Origin: Nissolia schottii
Taxonomy: Eukaryota; Streptophyta; Magnoliopsida; Fabales; Fabaceae
Assembly (NCBI GenBank): GCA_003254905.1
Contig: QANU01075037.1
Span: forward strand, 614,642 to 678,641
Reading direction: 5' to 3'
Length of the DNA stretch: 64,000 bases
A program made the position numbers and the translations under genes. Below are positions 13,065-25,430 of this stretch, piece after piece; within the stretch, counting starts at the first letter, position 1; each line of letters opens with the position of its first letter. The notes beneath the pieces were generated by a model. The model saw only the letters and a list, made by a program, of their open reading frames with translations, had not been told where the DNA came from and ran no database searches.

Positions 13065-15558
13065 AATTAATAGCCAAACTATCTGCAAGGAAAACAGAGA
13101 ATAGTGATGCTTATGGGAAAAAAAAATTGGTTTCATCTGCACAGGCAGGTTGAGGTTGCAAGCTCTTGCAAAATGGTATGTGCAACCTATATCATTCTCT
13201 GCTAATTCATTGTATTGATATACCTCTGCAAATATCCAAGCTGAGTCTCGAATATCCAAACTGAGCTCGCCAAATGGAACTTCTATTTTGATAACCCATT
13301 ATAAATGGAAAATAAGAAAAGAAAGCTAGAACTCAAAAGGCTCATCCCTTTCTGTTGTCCGGCAATTTGGTAGCCATAGGAAGTGAAGTTATTTACAATG
13401 ATTATATCTATGTCTGGTTGGCAGTTGAACTCTGTTTATCATTTGTAATCACTAACTGGTATGATTGTAATTATCTGATCCAAAATTTTGTTTTCTATGA
13501 GCATGGTTCGGGTATTAATTGCACCTTTTCTAATAATATGTTACAGATATCAATAACACAGACCACCTTTTGGCATATCCTGCGAGTGTACTAACCTATG
13601 TGACCCTCTGACTTTCTACGGCCATTAACTTAAGCCGGTAGGGTGGAAGAGCTTCTCTCATTGCAATCCACCCTTGGTATTAGCCTGTATCACTGAAATG
13701 CTTCAGATGTTTGTATGTGATGATGTATGCATGTCATGGGAATTTTTTCTTCCAATGATACCTCTTTCTTGAATCTGTTCGTAATATAAAGTTTTATCGT
13801 CACTTGTTATTTTCTATGATGCTCCCCTTCTGTGATAGCTCCTATTTTGGAAGTATCAAATGTAATCCATAGCACGACATACAACTGTACAAGGGATTGT
13901 TCTTTGAATAATTGAGATTCTGCTATCTTCAACACAATGCAAACGTTTGCCGTGTAACCGAATTTGAGTAATGACTGCTATATCTTTATTTTATGTATTT
14001 GAGTGAGATTCACATATACAGTGTTGGATTTGGAATGATCATTGATCACTACAACTTATTCTGATAGAAATTTGGTTATTTCTTTACATCATGATACACC
14101 ATGGTTTACATCATGATAGAAATTAAGGCCATTACACGCACAGAATGCAATCAAGATAATTGATGTGAAAGATAACTATTTTTGCTAATACGATGTACTA
14201 ACAATGAAATTAATTTATACACACGGTTCAACAAATATGCTTCTAATGAATATATGACGGGAACTGATTTAAGCTTGACTTAATTTATTGAACCATAAAC
14301 CATCGTCTAATTGGACCAATTTTTAAACATTGCCACACGGAAATGGTAAATGGTTAACTTTCTGCATCATTTAATGAGGACAATTTTATTTGTTTGCCCT
14401 TGTATATACTAAATTTAGTCACGCCAAATGTGCGGGTAAAAGATAATAGATGCTACTTTAATAATGTAAAATTTAATAAATTGTTGTGATATATAAAATA
14501 ATTATAGTGTCAATTTTATAATGTGTCTTAATAATGAGTCAATATATTTATCAATGATGATTTTCTTGTAAATTTTCATCATTAAATTCTTATTTTTAGC
14601 CTCAATATTACTTTTTAAAACTCAACTTTTTTAAGTATGATAAAATAGAAGCAACATATTCCTACTTACATCCAAACTTTTTATAAGTATCTACAAGACT
14701 AAATAAAATTGTGATGTGATATATTATTTTCTGTAACAATTATAGATAGAATATATATTAGACAAAAGGTTAGGAACAAAAAATTGACGCTATATATTCT
14801 CATATTTTACTTTGGGAACCTCCTTATGATCGGAAGTGTCTCTTTGTGGCATAGATGAGTGTATGTAAACATGCGGTTAAGAACTTTATTTGTATCCTTA
14901 TGGGTTAACATGCTAGAGATGATTCAAACGATAGAATTTTAGTTAAGTTAATGATGTAAGTCTCTTAATATTCATGGAAGGGAGATTCTAAACAACAATG
15001 AGTGTTGGAGGGATATACTTATCTTGTGGGTGATTAAATAAGAAAGAAGATGAATTTGATAGAATCTTTGATATAACCATAAGAGAATTACACCATTGAT
15101 TGGCATAGTTGATGGCATTGAATTGATTGTGCAATTAAATTCATTAATTAACAACTTAAAGAGTGGTCCACTGCAACTATATTGTGGTAACGAGTGACAA
15201 TGTCAAGACAAAAGAGGGTTTGGAATGTAGAGAGAGGAATATGTGAGAGTGACACCTCAACAAAAATGCTGACATGACTAGAGTATAGAATGGTGTATTC
15301 GATTTATGACAATGTAAAAAGACTTGCACTCTTAGCACATAATGATTAAACTAATTTGAGATTTCCATATTACATTTAACATTGTAACATACATTATTTT
15401 TCTTATTTTTTTTATTGATTAGGTTGTAAATATCTATTACAAGAATGAAATATTAGAGCTGTCATATTTACAAATGAGAATTAGTGTTTTAACCCTTGAG
15501 GTGAACACCCAAGACACCATAGAGAGCGAGAAAAGAGAATTTTTTTTTCCAAAAAGAA
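13065..15558 (+). other. PNP2 3' UTR and intergenic DNA
   Basis: The first several hundred bases after the stop probably form the 3' UTR; AT-rich downstream sequence follows. No gene, tRNA or well-bounded repeat recognised up to the CACTA element at 15559. Confidence 0.5.
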
Positions 15559-17458
15559 CACTACTACAAAAACATTGAATATCGGCGAATTTGTATGAAT
15601 TATTGACAGAATTTAAAGGTTTTGGCGGATTTTGCTTCGGATACTATCCGTTGGTAATGAGCTCGTCGGTAACTACATATCGATGGATAAGGAATCCACC
15701 AATAATTAGCGGCAGATATATCTACTGGTAATACGTGTCTGAAATGACGCATTTTAGAATGGTTACCGATGGATATATCAGTCGGAAAACCCAAAAAAAA
15801 AATAAAAAATAAAAAGCTAATAAATATATAAAAATATATAACATAATTAATTAATACACAAATAAAAATAAATATTATTATTAATCAACACAACCAAGAT
15901 ACATTAATTCAAAACATATCCTTTGTTAAAAAAAAAACCATAAAACCTTACATTATTCTCTACCCTACGACTAATAAATAAAACCTAATTCGATATTAGC
16001 ATTATTATTGCCATAGGCTTGGTCATCTGCAGGCGTCTTTTGTTGGCAGAGGATTCCCTACCCTATGATTAGAAAACAAAACGTAATTTAATCTTACAAT
16101 AGACATTACATTATTATTGCCAGAGGCTTAGTCATCTATTGACAGAGGATTTCCTACCACCAAAGACCTAATCATCTTGGGCAATGGGTAATTGTCTATT
16201 GATAGATCTACGGTAAAACCCCAAAACTACTAAACTCTAATTTGATGATAGCAGGCCATCTTTGGTGGAGAACGATTCTCTCTCTGCGCATTCAGACTAT
16301 AAATCCTTTCAAGGACAACAATTTGATGTTCGAGATCATCCACAAACGATGGCCATGACCGTGAGGGAGGTGCCTTTGAACATGGAGGTGCCTCTGAACG
16401 TGGAGGTGGAAATCCATTTGGAGGCTGATCACTTTTGTCAGTCATATCCTAAAATAAATGTAAATACTCCTAAATATACTCAAATCCTAAAACCTAACGC
16501 AAATTCAAAATATACTCAAGTTAACATAAACCTAACATAAATCCTAAAACAAATTAGTCCTAAATATACTCAAGCTAACATAAACCTAACACAAATCCTA
16601 ACCCTAAAGTATACTAAAATCATCTATGAACAGACTCATAAATCATAGATAAAAAATCATAATAACACAATAGCAGTCTCAAAATACAATCAATCAAATT
16701 TAGTGAAAATAAAATAAAATAAAGAAAAAGACTAACAATGATTGTGGTAGGGGCATGGCGGTTGGTGGCAGAGTTGGTGACGGTGGTAAGGGTGTACCAG
16801 ATTTGGCAATAGTGGGGCGTGGCTATGCTGGGCCATGCTATGGTGGTGGCGGCGACAGTAGGGCGTGGCGGATTCACGAATAGGGGTATGGGGGCGGCGA
16901 ATTAGGAGAGTGGGTGGTGGAAAGAGGGAGAGAGTGGGAGGTGGAAAGAATAGAGAAAATGAGGTACAAGAGATTCACGTATTTAAGGACCTGATGGCCT
17001 TTACTGGCAGATAAATTTGTCGGTAAACATTCAAAATCTGTTGATAATCCCAACAATGAAACACATCGTTTCATTTGGGCGAGAAATATCCTACTTAATG
17101 AAAATTGAACACCAAAAGATAAATTCGCTGCTACTTTGAAATATCCGTTGATAACAACTAAACCCTAAACCCTAACATTAAACGAATACCTAGAGAAATT
17201 GAATGAACTCTCATTGATAAGAAAAATAATGTCATATTAATAAGCAATTACATGTATCTACATTGTATAAAATTTTCTATGTATATTTTTATCATCCTTT
17301 TACACACAAACTAATAATTAACCGCAAAATAATATATTACAAAACCATGAGCTTCTACGTTAACATTATTGAAAAAGGCCTTTATCAACGGATATTGTAC
17401 TTAAAATCTTCTGGTAACACAGTAATATCTGCCAATATTCATCAAATTTCTAGTAGTG
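15559..17458. mobile_element. Non-autonomous CACTA transposon
   Basis: Starts CACTACTACAAAAA and ends TTTCTAGTAGTG, giving inverted CACTACTA termini. It is flanked by the 3-bp duplication GAA (15556-15558 and 17459-17461), as expected for CACTA. Both ends carry subterminal motifs of the type CCGTTGGTAA, CGGTAACTA, GTTACCGATGGA, CCGTTGATAA and CAACGGATATT in both orientations. The 1.9-kb interior has GGTGG-rich sequence (about 16735-16920) but no transposase frame, so an autonomous relative must mobilise it. Confidence 0.88.
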
Positions 17459-17869
17459 GAAAAAAAGTGAAGTAAATCATGAAGAGGGAATAAGTGGAAG
17501 GTTTTTTAGTGCCCTTTTTAGTTTACAAATAACATAGCTTGATACAAATTAGCATGCATGTAATTGTTACTTTTTCTTTAATCAAAAAATCAAATACCTG
17601 TATAATTAGTCACTCAATTAATTTTAGTACAACACTATCACTTTAATTGTTATATAAATTTTGCAATTTACAGAAGCGAAGTTTCGCGGCTTAGCTTTCA
17701 CAATGGCAAAATTTGTCTAGCTTCAGTCTCTATTACATGAATGCATGTCTCTTGTTATGCTCTACCCACTATATTTTGTGACAACGTAAGTGCTATAATG
17801 TTAATTGTCAATCCTATCTTACATCAGTGTAATAAATACATTAAAATTGATCTTTATTTTGTTTGAGAC

Positions 17870-18240
17870 AGGGTTATTCAGAAACAAATCTTTGTGCAAC
17901 ATATTCCAATTATCGAACAGGTTGCTGATCTTCTTATCAAGTCTATTTTTGAAGCATCATTTCTACGCTTCCACGAAAAACTTAAAGTCTCCTCCAAGCT
18001 ATTGAGTTTTAGGGGGATAATATGTACCTAATGGTTAGTTAAGTTAGTTAAGCAATCATTAAGTAGTTATTGTTAGTTAGTTATCACAGCTCATAGTTTG
18101 TTATAGTTATTAGTATATTCTGTTATAGTTCTCATCTTATTAAGATATGTATATAAGCATTGTAATCCAATTCTAATTCACTCAATACAATTTATACATT
18201 TCATCATTGAGATTTCTTATTTTCTGTTCAACATAATGTT
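17870..18240 (+). pseudogene. Relic of a copia retrotransposon 3' end (RNase H tail plus 3' LTR)
   Basis: A short frame at about 17873-18015 reads VIQKQIFVQHIPIIEQVADL, then LLIKSIF...FLRFHEKLKV, the usual C-terminal end of copia RNase H. It runs into a purine tract (TTTTAGGGGGATAATA) and then LTR-like sequence starting TGTACCTAATGGTTAGTTA with a CTCATC...TATATAAG promoter-like part. Everything upstream of the last ~45 codons is missing. Confidence 0.65.
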
Positions 18241-19132
18241 TGTTCAATATTGCGTGATAGGGTGAGATACTGTATAGTAGATCTCCTTTTCTACTCAGCC
18301 ATTTAATCACGAGAATTATTCTTTATCCAGTCATGTTACATTTAAAAAAAAAACTTAATATAGTAAAAAAAAAAAAATTTATTTATGATTGTGTTGATAA
18401 TTTATAAATTGAGTTTCCAATAACTATATGAAAAGGTGTTTGAAAAATTGAATGGAAATCTTATTTTTATTCATTTGTTGTGGTTTTCTTTATAAATAAC
18501 ACTTTTTTTATTATTTATTAATTGTTTGGAGTCTTAATTTTATATTGTTTACTGGTAAAAAAAAAATTCTTTCTAAATTTGTAGATGGTAGTGGGATGTA
18601 AAAAAACTATGTTTATTATTTTTATTTTTTTAACTAAAATTATGTAAATTCTTTTGCGCGTGTGTATACATGTATTAAATAATATTTAGTTTTCCTTTTA
18701 AATAATGATGCTTATGATTATTTATTGGAATTATCTTTTCAAAAACTATTTTTAAAATTTTAAAATATTGAGATAACAGGAAAGTACACCTTTTTTGTTT
18801 TTTGACTGAGACCCACGATTTCTTTCTTATTCTGAGTCGAACACTTTCCACCAAATTGGTCGTATACGGGGACCTTCTAAATCCGAGGGTAAATCTAATT
18901 AATTTAATCAAATAGTTCAACTATAATTTATTAGTATTTGTATTATTATTTTTGAACTCAAGATAGCCTTTTAAAACTTTTGAAAATTACCAACGGGGGT
19001 TGGTGAGAATATATTGTTGGGCAGGAAAAATTAATATTTAAAATTATTATACTAATGTTGTGTGAATCATCTGTCATCCACCTATAACGTAATACTCTAC
19101 AGCTTGCGTTCCATGCTAACCATACCTCTAAC

Positions 19133-19144
19133 ATATATAATAAT
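19133..19144 (+). promoter_or_regulatory. Candidate TATA box of the reductase gene
   Basis: TATATAATAATA lies about 160 bp upstream of the ATG at 19301. The spacing would give a 5' leader of about 130 bp. Position only; no transcript evidence. Confidence 0.35.
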
Positions 19145-19169
19145 ATATTTCATTGGAATCTTAGTGGAA

Positions 19170-19227
19170 TGCGTTTCGTGTGACGCTACAACCTTGACTA
19201 GGTTTGAGTGCATTTCATGTGACTCTA
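19170..19227 (+). repeat. Short direct repeat in reductase promoter/leader
   Basis: TGCGTTTCGTGTGACGCTA at 19170-19188 recurs with three mismatches as TGCATTTCATGTGACTCTA at 19209-19227, 39 bp downstream. It lies between the candidate TATA box and the start codon. Confidence 0.7.
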
Positions 19228-19300
19228 GTCCTACATAAGACCAAAGTACAAGACAAGGGCTAAAAATCTAAACCTCCAAGAGACTAAAAGAAAGATAAAG

Positions 19301-22300
19301 ATGCCTGAATTCTGCGTAACAGGGGGTACCGGGTTCATAGCAGCTTACCTGATCAAAGCCTTACTAGAAAAGGGTCACACGGTGAGGACCACTGTGAGAA
19401 ACCCAGGTGTGTTATAATGAAAGAGCCTTTTAATTCTAAGATTTGATGCTTTTTCTTGCTATTAATTAATTATTCTATCTTTTGTGTTTATCTTTGTTAC
19501 CCTTGTCATTCGTGCAAATCTTTTATTATTAGATGATGTAGAGAAGGTTGGTTTTCTCCGAGAACTAAGTGGAGCTAAAGATAGATTAAAGATATTGAAA
19601 GCTGATTTGTTGTTGGAAGGGAGTTTTGATGAGGCAGTGTTAGGGGTTGATGGTGTCTTTCATACAGCATCTCCTGTGCTTGTTCCTTATGATGACAACG
19701 TCCAAGTATGCCGGCTTTAGCTTCATCTTTATACCCAATATTTGCGTGTAAACCTTCAAATTCATCCCCGAGGTTGTCAAAGTTAGTTAAGTTCATCCTA
19801 AGATTATGAAAACGGTCATATTAGCCCATGTGGTTGCCAAAAATTGGTCAAGTTAGTTCCTGAGAGAAACTAATTTCACCAATGTCAAAGGACTAACTTG
19901 ATCAATTTTTTCAATATCAGAGACTAATATGATTGTTTCTATAACCTAGAGACGAACTTGACTAGTTTTAAAATGATTGAGTGTGGTCTGCAATTTAAAA
20001 CACTAAAATGATAATAAAATATATATATAGTGATGTAAGTAGTTTACAATGATTGAGTTTTGAAGAATGGTTAAGTAAACTTTTCTCATTGACATGGGAA
20101 GGAGTTTTCTAATCTTAGTTCATATAAGTAGTCACATAGGGCTATTGCTGTCTTGAAGCGTTGAGGCAAATTAAGAAATCACGTAGAAACCAAGAGTTGG
20201 TATATCTTAGTTGGCAGGCACATCTTTCTTCTTTAATAAAAGTTCCTAATGAAAAGGAACTTCAATTCATCTGAAGATTTGAAATGAATGTGTTGCAGGC
20301 AACTTTAATTGATCCTTGTGTAAAAGGAACTCTGAATGTGCTCAACTCTTGCATAAAAGCAAATGTGAGACGTGTGGTGCTAACCTCATCTTGCTCTTCC
20401 ATAAGGTATCGTTATGATGTGCAACAAGTGTCTCCTCTTAATGACTATCATTGGAGTGATCCAGAGTACTGCAAACACTACAACGTAATAATACTTATTC
20501 TAGTATATATATTATGATTTTTGAAGTAATGTTACCTTGTATAGTTTATATTCTACCAAAATTCTGTGAATATGCAGTTATGGTATGCATATGCAAAGAC
20601 TATAGGGGAGAGAGAGGCTTGGAAGATAGCAAAGGAAAGTGGAATGGATCTAGTTGTGGTTAACCCCTCTTTTGTTGTTGGTCCCTTGCTTGCACCACAA
20701 CCAACCAGTACATTGCTCCTGATACTAAGCATAGTTAAAGGTTCGTATTATTTTTTTTTTCATAGCATTGTCAAAGATATATATATATATTCTCATAGAA
20801 AAAAGTTGTGTACATCATTTTCTACCATCATATTAAATGCACATTTTTTCCTCCTCTTTCTGACTCTCCCTCACTCTCTCAAACTCCTCTTCTTCTTCTT
20901 CCCCTATTTTTTTTCCTCTTCTCTCCTCACTCTTCATTATTTTTATCTTCTAAGTTTTTTTTTCTTCATTTTATCACAAACGTTTTTTCCTCTTCATTTT
21001 TTCAGTTTTTCTAATTCGTTTTTTTCATTTATCACACACACTATTTTGATATAATTTTTTCTTCTTCGTTTTCTTCTTCTTTGCAAGAGTACTATATGAA
21101 TCTCATAGTTTTCATTTTCGTATTCATTTGTGCAGTTTTTTAGTTTTTTTGATTGTTAAAAAGTTTGTTCATGCATGCATAAAAGTTTGTGCATTATTGT
21201 TCAAAAGCTTATGCACATGAGCACCAAAGTTTTCTTATTCGTATTCGTTTTCATTTCTATCAAATTTGTTTTTGGTTGTTCAAAAGTTTATTTTGTGTGT
21301 AGAAAAGTTTGTGGACGTTAGTTTAAAATTTTGTGTATCTGCTTTAAAATGTTTGTGCGTGGTAGAAAGTGAGTCCACGTGCTTAGAATATGAGTGAAGA
21401 ACAAGAGAAAATGTGATAATTACTTTTTACTATTTAATAGATTGTAGATCCAATCTAATTTAGTTTCATGTGTAAAAAATATTTGTACATGTGCATAGAA
21501 AAAATTTATGTATTTGTATACAAAAGTTTATGCATTTAGCATTGCTACCATATGGGTGGCTGTACGGTGATAGCAAACCCACTGTACACTTAGTATTACT
21601 AATTATCGTATTATATGAGTGCTACACGGTTGGTGCCAATATATTTTTTAGTTAGTAGTTTATACTTCACTTTTTTTTTAAATTTAATTGTTACGGACAA
21701 GTAATATAAAATTTTTTATACTATCATTTAATCAAATTATTTTATATACATGAATTTTTAGTAATAAGTGAGAGCGTCAACTATTTTTAATTTTATAACA
21801 CGATTTAATTAGATTACTTTATTGTGTAAAAAAAACTTCTAATTTTTTCAATTCTTAGATTTTAAAGAGAAAAAATAACTTGGTCACACAAACAAAAAAT
21901 ATGATCTCTTATGTATGAATTTACTTATATTTTTCTACCATATATATATATATATATATATATATAGGTTATCGGGTATGTATTAAAAAATAATTGTTTT
22001 AAAGATTTTACATAATTTTCTTATCAAATTGCTGGTGACATATCCTTAACTAGGTTTGAAAGGAGAATATCCAAACACAACAGTGGGTTTTGTGCACATT
22101 ACCGACGTGGTAGCTGCTCACTTATTGGCTATGGACGAGCCCAAAGCATCTGGCAGGCTAATTTGTTCAAGCACAGTAGCTCATTGGTCGCAAATTATTG
22201 AAATGCTTAAGGCCAAATATCCTTCCTATCCATTTGAAAACAAGTGTGTTAAATCATGCTATCAACTTAATTATAAACCTTGGTTTGCTATAAATTAAAT

Positions 22301-22782
22301 GATTTAATTATTATGGCAAAAAATGGCAATCCTTTTGATGGTTTACACCCTAAATTCCAAGATTGTTAAAGTTGATATTTTATGTAAGATCGAAAAAACA
22401 AAATAAAATTATAAAACGTAAAATCGTAAAACAATTTAAATTGTATGATTGTTTAATATAACTGAAAGTAGTGTGATTAGTTGACCTCTTAAAAATTATA
22501 AAACCATAAGATTTTAAGATTTTCTTAGTTTTCTATGAATTAAATGGTTTAACTATTTTGGCAAAACACGGTCATCCTTTTGATGGTTTAAAATTGATTT
22601 GTGCTTTGTTTGTCTTGTTTGATCATGGTATTAATTACAGATGCAACAGCATGGAAGGAGATAACAACCCACATACCATGGACACAACTAAAATTACTCA
22701 GCTGGGGCTTCCTCCATTCAAAACCCTTGAACAAATGTTTGATGATTGCATCCAAAGCTTTCAAGACAAGGGCTTCCTATGA
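19301..22782 (+). CDS. TKPR2: Tetraketide alpha-pyrone reductase 2-like (cinnamoyl-CoA reductase-like), 6 exons
   Basis: NADPH-dependent short-chain reductase of the CCR/DFR group. TKPR2 (CCRL6) reduces tetraketide alpha-pyrones to sporopollenin precursors in tapetal cells. Exons 19301-19406, 19533-19705, 20299-20484, 20578-20740, 22054-22243, 22641-22782 join into 319 residues, the family's usual length. Visible: N-terminal nucleotide-binding TGGTGFIA (residues 7-14), the RTTVRNP segment, [24 protein letters not shown], the catalytic YAYAK (Tyr158, Lys162) and VNPSFVVGP. The C-terminal part reads [20 protein letters not shown]...YPFENKC...[18 protein letters not shown] proper has KNWYCY before the Lys, so lignin CCR is less likely. 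The start is the first ATG, immediately before PEFCVTGG as in relatives. Exon 5 ends with donor GTGTGT. The gene is intact and convergent with the synthetase gene. Confidence 0.92.
21165..21540 (+). repeat. Degenerate minisatellite-like AAAAGTTTGTGCAT repeats
   Basis: At least eight loosely spaced variants of AAAAGTTTGTGCAT or AAAAGTTTATGCA occur on one strand, spaced about 20-40 bp in the densest part. All lie in reductase intron 4. Confidence 0.55.
21941..21966. repeat. (TA)n microsatellite
   Basis: About 13 uninterrupted TA units in reductase intron 4, likely polymorphic in length. Confidence 0.95.
22287..22592 (+). repeat. Pair of ~55-bp direct repeats in reductase intron 5
   Basis: AAATGATTTAATTATTATGG and the following ...CAATCCTTTTGATGGTTTA (22297-22346) recur with several changes at about 22540-22590 (AAATGGTTTAACTATTTTGG, then CATCCTTTTGATGGTTTA). 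This is a local segmental duplication of about 245 bp period. Confidence 0.7.
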
Positions 22783-24249
22783 CATCTATGATAATCTATG
22801 TTTCTTTTCATGTGCTTGTGAGGCCTTTCGGTGGGATTATCCAAATAAAGACGCAATAAATTTTTTATTCAAAATGGAGAAACTAAAAGTACCATGTATC
22901 ATTTTATCTATGCACCTTCTCTCATTATTTGAAGTTTTATTCCAATCGCATTGCTGATCAATAGATCCTATGTTATGCTTTAATTTGTTTTTATGGTCAG
23001 AGAGGGATGACCATAGTAACTAAATATATGGTTCCTATTATTCATTTTGATTTAGTATTTTGTTACCCATACCTGTATCACAAGTATCTATTACCCGATA
23101 TTTATAGGGATTTGAATATCCGTAGATATTTATAGGTATTTGTCAAAAAATTTATTTAAAAAAAATCATTACTAACAATTATAATATAGTATGATACTAC
23201 TAATGTACTATTTACACATTACAATTTAAATTAATTAAATACTCGATAAAAATTCTATAGTATTTTTCATAATAAGGGTTTATTTTGTTTTTTGTTTTAT
23301 ATATATATTTTAAAATGAAGAAATAAGATTTCTAATTTTATATCTTTATATAATTGGGAATCATATTTTATGTATTAACGAGTATTTAGTGAGTATCCAT
23401 GAGTTGAATACTTCAAACTCGATTCCCGTCCTTATTAATAAGCAGGAATAGATATTCATCTCCGTAGGTATGAAATTAGTCCCCATACTTATACTTGTTG
23501 TATGTAATATTTATGGATATCCGAGTTCGTGGCATAGATGAAGTCTTGAACCAAACAAATATGGTTGTTACCCACCCTAAATCATGTTTTACTAATAAAT
23601 AGTATTGCAGGGATTACTGAACAATTTTCAAAGGATTTTTAGTTATGTAATAGGATTGAAAAAAAAAATCTCTCCAACTTTATATCTCTCAATCATGAAG
23701 TGAGAAAACTTTTTGAAGAAAGAGAATGATGATCAATATTCAATTTTTTTTGGAGATTTAGTCATGTAAGTGAGATTTTATAAATAAATTGTACTCGACT
23801 ACGTAAACTTATTATAGAAAATATATGATGTCTTTTTAGAGAGTGGCTGCCACATCCTAATAGACTAATGCCAAGCCCTCTTATTCAGAATTTGTTTGAT
23901 ATTCCTAAAATATCCTTACGTTAAAATTATGTTAATCATTTATCTATTGTGACACTTATCTACTTTCTCTTATCCTATTTTTTTAAAAGTTCGCAATTTT
24001 TTTTGTTATACGATTAAGGTGTCCGTCGATGCGAGATCAATAATTTATCTCTTTGCTAGCTCAACCATTTACGAGTATTGTTTAATATTTTTCTTATTTA
24101 GTTTTTAGCATATAATTATTCATATGTCTATAAATTTATATATTTTATTATATTTCAGTTCAACTCTGGTTCAATGCTTAGTCGATTTTGTGAACCTTAG
24201 TTATAATAGGAAAGATTGCTTGATTACTAATGGTAATATATTTTCAATA

Positions 24250-24600
24250 GAGTTGTGTTACAGACTGGGCCTTGGAGGCCCACCCCTCGAGTCCGACCCC
24301 TCCGCGGATCCATACAGTGACCCGACGCTTGATACACAGCGAGAATCACTTCACGCGGTCACCGCCTGACTTCAAGCCCGAGATGGCCCCCCCTCAGCAG
24401 AAATCACGCTGTGACCACCGACCACCCAGGTATTTAACTCGGGTCAGTTCACCAGGTATTCTCAAGACTCACACTTTACCCTAGCATCCCGAACCTTTAC
24501 TGACTTAAGTTTCGGAGTCCTTGCAGGTACCCACTCTGGCCAACCACCATACTCCGTGGAGCTCCAAGATCCAATTTGTACCCCTTCGGTACAAGTTGTA
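24250..24600 (+). repeat. GC-rich island, probable LTR-type retrotransposon fragment
   Basis: An abrupt GC-rich block in AT-rich surroundings (GGCCTTGGAGGCCCACCCCT...). It contains a TATTTAACTCGGGT promoter-like part and then CTGACTTAAGTTTCGGAGTC followed by CTTGCAGGTACCC, a pattern I associate with the R/U5 part of plant Ty3-type LTRs. No second LTR, primer-binding site or coding part is visible. Confidence 0.45.
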
Positions 24601-25199
24601 ATCTTTTATTTTTGCACAAGTATGATGTGAAGTGCATACTTATATTTAGTCAAATTGGATAAGCTATGTAAATCTTACTTTACTATTTTTTTTTATTTTA
24701 TCCAAGTTAATTATTAGATTTCAGTCAAAAGTTCTTTTTCCCTTTTTTATGAGTTTGGAGTTTAAATAATAGTTAATCAATATTTTACTATATTTTAGTA
24801 ACTAAAATATATTTTTGAAATATGAGATTGATTTGAAATGATATTTTCAAATAAAAAGTTGGTAAAAAAATTTTAGAACATATTTAACATATTTTGTACA
24901 TAGTATTTTTATTAATATGAAATCAATTTAATAGGTCATATTATCTAAAATTTGTTAAATTAAAAAATATTTAATTATGTAGTTAATATTAATTAATAGA
25001 ATTATTAACACTAATTTGACTTTTATAATTAATATTAATTAATATAATTATGAAATATAAAAATAGGTAATTAGTGTGATGATAGGCAAATGATTAACAC
25101 AAATTTTAAGTAAGGACTTGTTAGGAATAAAACCAACTAAAAGAGTGACATTAGTCCATTAGAGTATGACAATAACATCTAGATTCGTCGTGGAATGTC

Positions 25200-25430
25200 G
25201 TTGGAGAACCCTCAACGAATTCGTCCATGTTCCTCTTTGGTAGTTCACCAAACCTAAGATGTCTTGCTGGAGGGCGGGCGGGCCTCCTATGGAAAAGATT
25301 ATTCTGCCTCCTGGATAGTGAGAGCATGGAGGGCTTCATGTGTTACCGCTATATTATCCTGAATTAGTCTGCCTCCAATGAATGTGTTCTCGAGGGCGTC
25401 GAGTACTCTTTCCATCTATTCATTTTTTAA
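25200..25430 (-). pseudogene. LINE reverse transcriptase relic
   Basis: The minus strand reads MERVLDALENTFIGGRLIQD, then NIAVTHEALHALTIQEAE, resembling the AFIGGRxIQDNIxxxHE segment of plant L1-type reverse transcriptases. The frame breaks soon after. Only a small piece survives. Confidence 0.5.

Larger units (their letters stand above)
17462..19300. other. Intergenic DNA between CACTA element and reductase gene
   Basis: AT-rich. The only assignable content is the copia 3' relic at 17870-18240 and the reductase promoter region at the right end. Confidence 0.5.
20741..22053 (+). other. Reductase intron 4 (1.3 kb) with low-complexity blocks
   Basis: Contains a pyrimidine-rich block (about 20845-21075, rich in CTCTTCTTC), a field of degenerate AAAAGTTTRTGCAT units (about 21165-21540) and a (TA)n run at 21941-21966. 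No coding signal. Confidence 0.7.

Noticed and set aside
13355..13594. 79-codon open frame after the PNP2 stop
   Set aside because: Falls in the likely 3' UTR, with no conserved motif.
20566..21054. 162-codon open frame spanning reductase exon 4
   Set aside because: Only the first part is coding; the rest is read-through into intron 4, where the GT donor at 20741 ends the exon.
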